64,000 nt of DNA. Source: Chrysoperla carnea (taxonomy: Eukaryota > Arthropoda > Insecta > Neuroptera > Chrysopidae). The notes under the pieces are model-generated. The model searched no databases and was not told the DNA's origin. It was given only the letters and a program-made list of their open reading frames with translations. Positions 32,340-44,300 of this stretch are shown here, one piece after another; within the stretch, counting starts at the first letter, position 1; each line of letters starts with the position of its first letter. The position numbers and the translations under genes were made by a program. Where the stretch lies: NCBI RefSeq assembly GCF_905475395.1, contig NC_058339.1:6952001-7016000 (forward strand), given 5' to 3'.

Positions 32340-35300
32340 ATGGCACCAACATCGTCTACAACAATTTTTCCACCGCAATCGTACACGTCGTTCAATTTAT
32401 TTAAAAAACAGGTAAATAAATAATAAGGTTAGATTTATTTTTTTATATGTTATGTGTTTATTGTGCACATGCAAAAATAATATGTCTTTTTTTGTAATCA
32501 AATTTCATATTCATTGAAATATTTCTGTAATTTTTTAATTTTAATGATAATAAATGTATTTAATATAAACAATTTTATCGTAGATAAGTGATTCAGTTTT
32601 GTATTTTTTTAAATATAAATAATTGTAATGCGAAATACGAACAAATTTGGTATTTTTCATTTTAAACTAAATACGATTTTATTTATATTTATGAGTTATT
32701 AGTAATTGTTTAATTTTTGATTTTGGAATCATAACCAATTCAAAAAACACGTGTAACATCAATGTTTAATTATCGGTTGTGTAAAAAGTGATTGCGTAAA
32801 TACTATCACCGTTGTAGATTTGAAATTTACCGCCATTTTTCTAGTAAATTGTTTGTTCCATGATAATAAAATGATTTTAAAATAATATCAATCTTGGTAA
32901 ACCACTAGGAGGATTAGGGTTTTTTTGGCATCGCCATTTTCTCTTTAAATTCTAGATTTCACTCAAGTGTTCATGAACTTCTCAATTGATATCGATATAA
33001 CAATTACAATAATGTTTAAACTTAACTAAATTATAGTAGAATTTCGACCAGCAAACGACCCGATCTATAGAAGTTTTCACCAAAACGAAAATAAGACTAA
33101 TTTGACATATATCTATATATCTTTATCTGACATACTAACTGTCTTGTTCAATTGGTCTTGCACTTTGATTTTGATCTTACATGTAAACAAGATCAAACCT
33201 AATGATCAAGACTAATGTATAAGACAAAGATGTTAACTTTCTAGACTAAGTAAATGCTAGACAAAGTTTTGTTTTTGGTTTTTCTCACTATAATTGCTTC
33301 ACCGGGCAAAACTTATTGCGAGAATGAGAAATAGAGATATCGAGGCTTCTAGCTCGACCCTCGACATTCTTTCAAAGTAGCTAACATCAGTTTTTTGAAT
33401 CCGAATTAAAGGAACACGATATTCGAAGACAAGTACAGACAAACATCACTTCCACGTTCTTGTGGTAAGCTCGAAAACTATATCCGTTAAAAAAATTTGT
33501 GGCCATGTGAGCTTTTGATCAGAATGATCCGAAGAACATTTTGGAGGCGGTTTAAAAAAGTTTCACAGCAAGCCATTTTCCTAGTCATATACATATATAG
33601 AGCTTTTGTTCTAAATGATCCAAAGATAATTTTAGAGTGGATTAGAAAAAGTTTCACAGGAAGCGATTTTTGTATCTAATATTGGCGAGTTCTAATTATA
33701 TGAGTTAGACTGTCATTATATGAGTTAGACTGTCATACATTTGGCTACACAATTAATTTTATGTTTGTTTAAAAATTTCCACGCGCGCAGCCTTTCGTAA
33801 CCTCGCGCCGGTAGGCACGTACCTATTATGCCTAATGAATAATACTCTTTTGGTGACAAGTCGAGGTGTATTTTTCGTCTCCATGAGTCCATTCTAATGG
33901 TATGGTATGTTATGATATGGAGGTTAGCGGGCCATGCTCGAGCATCGCGCTTCGAAGCAATGGTTCAGAGAACCTAGCCAAATAGACCCTTGTACTCTAT
34001 ACCCGCTACGCTTTTCAGTGTCTATTATAACCAACTGATGTACTGAAACTAATTTCTTCTGGTTCGACTATGGCAAAACCAAACCATTTCCTTCCGTTGC
34101 TGTATGAGAGCCGGGCAGTAACAGAGAAAGTGGATCGATGTTTCTTCTGTATTTTCTCCGCATCTGTCACACGCGGGAGATTGTCTTTTTCCAATCTGAT
34201 GTTGGAATTTGTTCAGGTTATCATGCCCAGTGAGTAACTCTACGATGACTCTAATATCAGCTCTGTTTAGTTTCAAGATCTCCTCGGCTCTGTTACCAAG
34301 CGAGTTTCCTTCACCCAAAAGGCTTTTGCTAATCTGTTAAGACCTTCTTGGTATGGCATCCCCGCAAGCTTTTCTTGAGTGGGAGCCATGGTGGTTCCCA
34401 GTTTGGCCAGCTTGTCTGCTCTCTCATTACCGTTCCAACCAGAGTGTCCGGGGATCTAGGTAATATTGACTTTATTGTGCCTCGCCAGGTTGTTTAGACT
34501 GTTTCTAGTCTCCTTGACGAGTCGCGATGACACTGCACAGTTTGATAGCGCTTTGAGTGCTGCTTGACTGTCTGTGCAGATACTAATCACATCATCCTTC
34601 AAATTGGCCAATTGGAGGTGGTCAGCACATCTCATGATGGCTACCAGCTCTACCTGGAATACAGTATTGTAACTGTCCAACTTGATGGATGTCCATTCTA
34701 ATAAAATCTTAAGAATTTAGATACCACTGCTTGATGGGGGCTGAGACAACTTCCTATTTCTTTCTGTAATCTGTAAGAATAGCATCCCTGTACAGAGTAC
34801 TCTTATATAGAGGTAAAATACATATGGTAATGATGTATATTTATATCTTGATAACATCAATTGTAACATTATTACCTTTTAGGGGACGAAAATCCTTATC
34901 AAGTTGAATATTATCTGGTTCACACTTCCTCTAAATGTTTGCATTGATTGTAAATAGTTGTCAACTGATATTCAATTTTTATAAATATTTATCAAGCGTC
35001 CATTACTTCTAAACTAATGCTAAAAAATATCATGTGTGAATGTCACACAACTTCCATATTCAAATGAACTTAGAGTAGGGAGGAAATGGTCCTAACCCAG
35101 GACAAAACACCGCGCCTATAGATTTTTATGGGAGCTAGTGGAAAATGTTTGCCTGAGTGTCCTCGACAAAATCATTTTAATGCGAACTTGTACAATTTCG
35201 ATTTACGCCTATAAAGAGAATATGTTTTCCGGAAGTAGGGAATTTCTGTCCTACCGGATGGTGTAGTCACGAAGTTTTTTTCTTGGCCAAATGCTTCGTT

Positions 35301-38300
35301 TCCTACATTAGTAAAGATGATCAAAAGATATTAAACTTTTTGTAATATTCAGCGAAAAACTCTCTATTATAAACAAGTGAAAACAAACAATTGACTGAGT
35401 TAATTGTCGAAATACCATGTATAGACAGTGTTGATTACTCTGTCACATTACACATACATATATCTCACACATATATAACTGATATTCCCATATAATACAT
35501 ACTATACAATTTGCGCTCTCACGGTTAAACAATGATATTTACGAAAAAATGTTTCAAACAAAAGTTGTTTATTTTCTTATAAAGAACATTTTTTACATTT
35601 AAACTTTTGTTCTATTGACCTAAATTGCTCATTTACGAACTCGACTTCACTTTTTACGTCCTAAGCACGCTATAAAAATTTCAGGTTGATAGACAGACGA
35701 CAGACAACCCGAAATGGATTAATTAGATGATTTTATGAACACTTATACCAAAATTTTGTTCATAGTATCTTATTAATGTTAGGCTACCCGATTGAAAAAT
35801 TTCCCATGGACTTGTTTTACTGAATTTTATTAATTGTAAGCTAGAAATTATGTTGTAGAATGAAAATCGGAAGAGTATATTATGAGGTTTTTCACAGTAT
35901 TCTCTTAATCAGAGGTTCTGAGACATATTTATTATTTCATCTACCGCCTTCTTCGAGAATCAATTATTTTTCAGCGCACTCGATATTTTTGGTTTTAATG
36001 TGGAATCATTTGCTTTTGTTTTTTGGATGAAAAACACGACCTCTGTTTTTCCACATGCATAGAGGTAAAAATCTTATCAACTTAATAGTTTCTGAACACT
36101 TTACTCGTGTGTAGTTTAACTTTTCAAGGTCTTTTGTATAACACAAAACAGTTATAGAATGTATAAAAAAAGTTGTAAATTCTTGTTTTTATGTCATAAA
36201 ATTTGAAAACTCAATTTATACAGAATAACATTTTTCCTTTAAAGCTTGTAAATTAAAAGTTGATTGGCTAAATTAATTTGGTTGCTGGGTTCAGTCACGT
36301 GTTGCCCGGAGCCAATATGTTAAGTATTATTTTTTTTCAGTTTCTTTTCTCACAATAGAAGTTTATGTGTACTTTATTCGATGTGCGTGTAACCTCAAAG
36401 AGATACGTGAGATATTTTTTAACAAATTGTTTCCTCTAGGACATTTTCCATTTCCTATTCTAATTAATGTGGAGTCTTTAAAATGACCACACGAAAATCT
36501 TATATAAATTAGGTATTTAATTTATCTTCTTTAAGGAGACATATTTTTTGACGCTTTGTGTTTCTTCTATTAAAAGACTGTTTGTGGCATGCGTCAATGC
36601 CGCATACTTACTACATGTTGCATAAAAGTTGCCTCAGTGTAATTGCGCCGTTACAAACGAAAACATAGACGTGTACACGTAAAAAAAGCCCTGATTTGTC
36701 ACTTACGAATCAATAGATGATGTTGTCGATATTGTAGTTCTCATATTTACCAACCTTGTTCATTTATGCACTGATAGATGGCGCTTTTAAATATACACGT
36801 AACAATCCCCTATTAAAACGAAAACATAGACGCGACCACGTCAAAAAAATTGGACTATAAATTATATCGTTCAATGGATTTAGATATTCTTTACGTCTAA
36901 AATTATCGCTTAGATAGTACTTAGAGATCATAATATGTACATTCAGAAAGCTTTGTTGTCCTAGAAAACAATTTCAACATAACTAATATTAGTCTAGCTC
37001 CTAAACGAAGCGACTTATTAACAAGGAAAGTTTAGCTATATCGAATTATTTTCAGCTTTACTGCATCTGATAGAGCTTTGTAAAAACCTTTTAAGCATCC
37101 TATATATATTTTATGATATTTTTCGTGACTTTTCTTCGCTCGTAAAATCACTCAAATATTACATTTTGTATCACGATCAATTCTTTTCTATTAAGTTCAT
37201 AAATTTTTATTATTTAGTCTGTTTTTTATTTTATCATGAAACTGATATTTTTAATTTTCATCCTTAGTGTAGGTAAGATTCAATTTTTTTTTTATAATAC
37301 ATCAATTTTGACAAATCAGTGTCTACCGTACTGTGTAAAACAATCCCTATCCCTATTTCGAGGGTAATGGAAGGGGGATGAGTGAGAGGAAGGGAGGTTA
37401 AAATCGAAATTGCCTGGTTAATTGGGCGGGTATCATACTAGTATAGGTATAAGTTAATCAATTTTTTTTGAAAATGACAATGTCATTGCATTTATCTTAA
37501 AGAGGCAATAACATGCAATTATTTTTAAATAAATATGCCATGAACTAATATCTTAAATTAAAAAATTTCCCGAGAACTCGAGGAGACGGCCGAGAACCGT
37601 TTATCCTGGGCACCTATGAGACCAATGCTGTCACGATATTCGTGTTCAGGGAACCCAAAAACCCTCGAGTAACGAGTTGGGACCGATTATATTACAAATT
37701 TCCCGAGAACTCGAGGTGACAACCGGGAACCGTTTATCTTGGGCACCTTTGAGACCAATTCTGTCACGATATTCGTGTTCAGCGAACCCAAAAACTCCCG
37801 CGTTATAAGTTTGAAATCATTTTCATCACTATTAACCGAATTGTGAATTTAATATTTACCGTCAATTTAAAATGCAATTATAAAATGTATATTAATTATA
37901 CTAATTGCATATTTTTAATTTTTATAAATCAAATTAGGTCACAAAAATTTCCTGACGTTCTAACGAATCGAATGCCGAAAACCGTATTCAAATCCAACTC
38001 CCTGCTCAAATTTTTCGAATTTTATTCTTTCGTTTCTTTGTCTATACATGTTTTTTCAAAAAGAGCTGAATCAATTTCGATAAAATTAAGCATAATTGTA
38101 GGAGTAATCGCATAAAATGCGCAAACAAAACATACAATGGAATTGACAATCTCCACCTTTTTTGAAGTCGGTTAAACAGGGATTAATATGACTAAAAATA
38201 CTCATATATGTATTGACAGATGTTATAACTTTTATTTGATGTCAAGGCTAATAACTCGTCCACTATTGACGCTTTGACGTAGGTGAAAATTAAGTTCAAA

Positions 38301-41300
38301 AATTTCGTTACATACCTACATACTCCAAGCCAATAAAAGCGTGTTAAAAACAGAAACAAATAATAAATTTTTATTAAATTTTAAATAAAGGTGTGTGCTT
38401 CACAAGTGGTGCTTTTTGTGGGGTACGTCGTCGACCAAAACTAGTAGAATCAGCATTGGATAATGAAATAATAGACGGTCGTAATCGTTGGGTTTATCAA
38501 TTACCCCGAAAAGGTGATGATGATGAAGAAGAATATTGTGAAATTGAAGAAATTATTGTTGAAAAAACCGTTGAATTACCAACAAAAATTGAAAACATTG
38601 AAGATGACAATTTTCCATCGTGTTCAATGCCTGATCAAGTGCTTGAGGTACCTGATTTAATTCCAATACATCCTGGAAAGAATTCAATCAAATTTCGAGA
38701 GTATTATATTGAACCGTTTAAAGTTACTGAAACTGAAAACCATGCTGGTGCAAAACGTTTAGTTGTTGCGGCTTAATTTCATTCTTGTTTATATCTAATA
38801 AATGAATACTCATCGAAATTTTTTAAAATTTTTGTACACCCTTAATCCTTATGAATGAGAATCTTGAATTTCTAGCGCCTGTTTCAAGCATTGCCAAATT
38901 CCAATCTTGAAAAGACATTTTCAACAAAAAAATGAGTGTATGAAAATATTTTAGCCTTACGTTTCAAATTTTGAGAGGGATTATGTTGGAGCTTGAGAAC
39001 ATTAGACGAAAATTAAGAATAAATAAAAAAAAAAAGGTTTTTGACGCTTTTACGATATTTTTAGAGCATTTTATTACATTTACGCCATGAAAATTGTCTA
39101 GTTTACGATATTTTTAGAGCATTTTGTTACATTTACGTGTTACAAATTGCCTAGTTGACTAGTCACGTGACGACCGGACTACTTTAAGGGAACTCGATAG
39201 CATCGGTAAGCAATTTTAAATGAACCAGTTTCGCAAATAATCAAAAAACTTGAGCACGCCGTAAAAATGTGCTTACCAAACCATAAATAGTTTATTTATA
39301 TTTACGAAATGAGAGTAATTTATGTGATACCCAATAAGTAGCTAAAACTGAGCATTCTTTTTCATAAAATAGCTCCATAATTTGCATGCATTTTTTGGGC
39401 AATATAGCGCGTTGCCCAGGAAAACTATGATTGCCGTTTGGTTGGTATCATACGTAACACGAAATTGTTTTGGGATATTGAAACTATGTTCCTTATTGCA
39501 AGTTTCTGGTGTGTTTGCGAACGGCTAGACTAATTAGTGTGTAACAATTATATATTATCTAAATGATAACAATATGTTGTAACAAAAAACGACACCTATG
39601 TAATAATAATTAAAGCTGTATAGTTAATTGATTCTGATCTTTGGTAACTTCCGATTGTTGTTCATAGAAAGCATGGTGTTTTATATAAAATTTTAAAAAC
39701 ATGATCATAAAATTGACCTCTTTATAGTTTTTTTATTAATAGGTTTTTAAATGCTATTTTATTACTATTTCTTCATTGTGTTACTTATTCAATAATACAT
39801 AATTTACATCGAAGGGAACATAGTTCCTTCCAGGTGTCCCACGACACCTGTCGTTCTTTTTTCATACACAAATTATATATTTATAATTATATATTTAATA
39901 ATTATAATTTATAAAATAAATCTTTATTGATGTAAAAAATAAATTTGTTCATCTTGAAATAATGTCGATTTTCTTTGAGTGAATGTATTGTATAAGCATA
40001 GCTAAGTCGCCTTGATGTCTAGAATGCTAATACTAATAATTGTATTCGAACATTCCATGCATGTCATATAACAAACAATATTGACAAGTATATTTGTTTT
40101 TAAACAATATTGATGATTGATTGAAGCCATACATACATATTACATACTACTAACTGCTGTACAATTGTAGTACCTATTATGAATATTAATGAATTACAAT
40201 TATTGATACATAAAATACAAAAATAATGTTCATTTATTATACGATTACAATTACAATTCATATATTTAAAACATACGTTATTTACAAGACACGAATTTTG
40301 CTATTATTGCAAGTTTTGGCCCATAACTGATTATATGATAAATATGCTTTAACCCGCCAGCACTCGCTTTATGAGCATTTTGTTCACGCTCGATTTAAGG
40401 TAGTCCTTTCACTAACCGGAAGTTTTTTTTTAAATTAACATTGGCGGCGAAAGGACCTCCTTTTATTCAATAAAATAATTACAGTCAAACCTGGGTGTGA
40501 GAGTAATAGCCAGGACCCGTCATTTGAAGCTCCCAAAACCTCTATTAGCGAGAAATAGAAACCTCTGTAAGAGAGAGTTGTTTTTCCCTCATGTACCTCC
40601 GTAAGTAAGACTGCTAGTTATATATACCTCTATAAGCGACAGTCGAGTTTTATTTACTTATATTATTTAGGAGGAACTATATTATGCACATAATTTTATC
40701 ATATTAGATATTTACTACATTCGTACATGCTGTGACTTGTTATTGCCGCGTACCTCTATAAGAGAGAAATGCTACCCATGTACCTGCATTAGCGAGAAAC
40801 TCGGGTTAGTGAGAAACCTCTATAAGTGAGAATGAGATTGTGCTCCCTTGAACTCTCGTTTATCCAGGTTTGACTGTGTTTCGAAAAACTAATTTTCTAG
40901 TTTTTTTTCCACTCCATCTAATCTGTAACTGGTAGTATATAATTCAAGAAAAGTTGGTAGGGCTTTAATTTCTCGGAAGACTATCAACAAATATTAACAA
41001 TTTTGGAAAAATTTTGCACAAAGTATTTACCAGTCTAAAAACCTTTAACATAACCAAACTTCAAACATCGTTTTTTGAACATTTAAAGGTATCTACTCGT
41101 TTTATGTCCTGTGTAAAAAATTCACAAAACTGTTTATTTCGTTTCTTGCGCACAACGCATGCATTTCATCAATAGTTAATTCATTGTTTTCATTGTACAT
41201 CAAAGCAAACGATTCTATTAATTTTTTCAGAGATTTTATACAGTACGTTTAGTACAATAAACGAACCTAGAATTTTTTGATTCCTTTCAAAAAATTGCTG

Positions 41301-44300
41301 GGTGTATCGGCTTGCAGTTTTTTGTATTGGCTTTAGAAAAGTATCCTAAAAAAAGTGTATATGGTTTAAAGCAGATCTTTTTAGTTTTCACTCCCGCACC
41401 ATTGGGTGAAGGGGATTTATATCGTAAAGTAAATTATGAACTTACCCCCTCCCCCTTCGATGGTTTGAAAGATTTTCAAAATGAAAAAGACCATTTTTTG
41501 CAAATTTAGACTTTTAATGCCGTATAAGGGGATTTTTGAGGTCACTGATCTCGAATTTTCAGTCAAAATGTTTAGTTTGCCATCTTTTCCCATGTATTCT
41601 ATAACTTTTTAACGATGTCTGTCGATATCGTTATTGATAGAGGCTTAGTTTAGTTTAGTCGGTTATAGATATCTTAACAAAAAATGATGGAGCTCCATTA
41701 AGGAGCTGTCGAATTCGGTTACTGATCTTACCTTGCATAGTTGTACTGTTAAGCAATTATATTAATTATTAAAAATTAATTAAATTTAATAATTGCATTA
41801 TAATTGAACATATGGTATAATTTTTACATATTTTTCTATATATTTTACCAAATACTAAGTACTAATTAAATTAGCAGAGGTTACTTAACAATTAATAACA
41901 GCTGTTTCGTTGCTACTGTGAATGGATTGTAAATGAATGACCTTTGTGGTTTTATTAAATATGAGGTTTTTCTATTATAAATATATATTTAACAAAATTA
42001 GATAAAATTTTCACCAATTACTAAAAGTCTACGTGATTTTTAATTCAACCTTGAGTTAAAATTTAAAAAATAATCCAAATTTGAATGTGTTTGTACTCGC
42101 TTTGATTGGAAATACTTTACTTTTTTGGTACGGAATCCTAATTTTTTGAAAATAAAATACAGCCCATGTTACTCACTGATAATGTGACTTTTTATGGACA
42201 ACTGGCATAAAGGCGTGGCTTAAAAAATATGGCTGATTTTAGGTTGCAAATTTAAAAACAATAATGAGATATAAAATATTATTTATTCGCACCGTGTGTG
42301 AGTTTTTTTGGAGGCGTTTCCATGGTAACGATACACTACTTTAATTATAGAATTGTATGGATGCATATATAATTGTATGGATTGTATTTATGACTTACAA
42401 TGAAAATTTAATATTATTGTCTCACAAATTTAAATAAATAATTATGATAATTTACATTTGAAAAATAATATTTGTGCAATTTGATTTCTTATTTTCACAA
42501 TTTTTAATGCATTAAGTTTAATTAATAAGTGTTTTTCAATAATTTTAATTTGACATTTTACATCACATTAACATGTAAAGAATTGCAAATTAGTCATAAC
42601 AGCCTCCTTTAACGCCAAAATTTTTCACTGGAAGCGCTGGCATAGATTTTATTGTCCCTACCATGACTACGCACACAACGAATAGGCCAGTTTTATTATT
42701 TTTTAAGTTACGCGATATTTAACACGTTTTTTTAACGATTTTGTAGTTTAACATGCATAAAATAATATTTAAAAATTGTATTAATTTCATCATTTATTTT
42801 CACTTGAACTTAAAAATAGATTTTAGACGTTCAAAGTGCATACAATAAAATAGGCAGACGATTATTTGGCATTGTGATTAAAATAATACTAGCTCGATTC
42901 GTACGAGATTCTGCAGTGCGGTAACCGTGGCTAAAACAGGCTAAAGAAATGATATAAATATATAAGATAATTGTAAACGTACTAAATGCAATTCTTGGCC
43001 CCATTTCGTCATAAATTTAAAGGAAATCGATTAAAATTTTTTTATTTACAATTAAAAATGATTTATTATGTTTTTTTCTTATAAATAAAGATTGTAATAA
43101 GCAATATTATGTGTTATAATAGAATGTATATCATATTTTATTGTTGATAGTTCAAAAAATACTATTAGTCTGGGATTTCGCGACGTATAAAGTACAAAGT
43201 TCATTTAATCACATGATTGAATTATATTATATTAATATGTAAACTTTCATCTTAAAATTTATATAGACTGGACAATTTTATTTGGAAAAATAAAATATAC
43301 TATATAATAATGGGGTTTAACCTCCGTTTTTCTGACATATACGCCTATAACAGAGGCCACCCACGTCATTATTTGTTAATCTTTATTTATTAATTTACAA
43401 ACATATTTACATTTTATTAATTATACATTGTTCACACTGCCGCTGCCTGGATTCGAACCCGCAACCTAGTTCTAAGTATAGACAAACGATCAATGACTAA
43501 TGCCTTAGACCGCTCGACCACTTAGGCTCTTAAATATACTACATGGTAATTGTACGAAAAGTTTTGGAAAAAGACTCTCTCTAATTAAATACAATTTTTT
43601 TCACTTGATATAAATGATATTAATTTCATCAAAAATGTCATCTTTATAAAGAATTTTAGAAAAAAGCCCCTAAAATATCGATTTTGTAGATAAAATCAAA
43701 AAAAAAAGATGGCAACGACCACTATAAACGTATTTTATGGAAAACCGAGGGTTGTTTGATATAACTTTCTTTATAGAAAAGTATTTTTCATGTTTTAAAT
43801 TAATGAATGTTAGTTTTCCAAATTAATGCTATAAAAAAATTACCATTGTTATATAAGAATTTTAGAATGCGTTGCCCACCATACACATGCTTTGAAAATT
43901 TAAACTCCAAATTATGGACAAAATTAGCTGAAGTTGAATTTCTATAATTATAATTAAAAATTCTATAAATCTGATCCGAGTTTTACACCCGGGTCGTTTG
44001 CTTCGTATGTGTATTTCAGCGATTTAAATTTTTTTTACCACTCAATATTTTCATATCATACAATCAATGTACGTCTAGCTTTTATTATTTAACATTAGTT
44101 TTTTTATAAGATATCTAGCGTTAACTAGTTTGTTGGTAACGGGTCATTAGTTGCATGGCGTCTAATAGTAAGTGAACCCAAGCAAAATATCAAGTATGTC
44201 TAATAATAATTTTGTTTATTGCGGTGTAGGAAGTGGGTAACAGCATTGATTTTTATGAAATTTTTTTTGTAACATGTTTATAGGACCTCAAGAAATATTC

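Larger units (their letters stand above)
32412..37235. other. Left part of the 13.1-kb intron
   Basis: No exon supported. It contains a short tandem duplication (33508-33680), a 5'-truncated LINE (33899-34690), repeat B (35371-35780), and a pair of copies of AACGAAAACATAGACG at 36656 and 36816. The rest is AT-rich and unassigned. Confidence 0.45.

Noticed and set aside
34049..34680. Host RNase H gene
   Set aside because: The RNase H piece is followed by a LINE-type C-terminal zinc motif and bounded by a target-site duplication; it is a dead retroelement.
37566..37831. CRISPR-like repeat-spacer structure
   Set aside because: Only two long direct copies, no spacers, and the genome is eukaryotic; it is a simple tandem duplication.
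43440..43531. Functional class II tRNA gene (Leu/Ser-like)
   Set aside because: Box A and box B are present, but the acceptor stem does not pair and the sequence continues into a SINE body with a tail found elsewhere.
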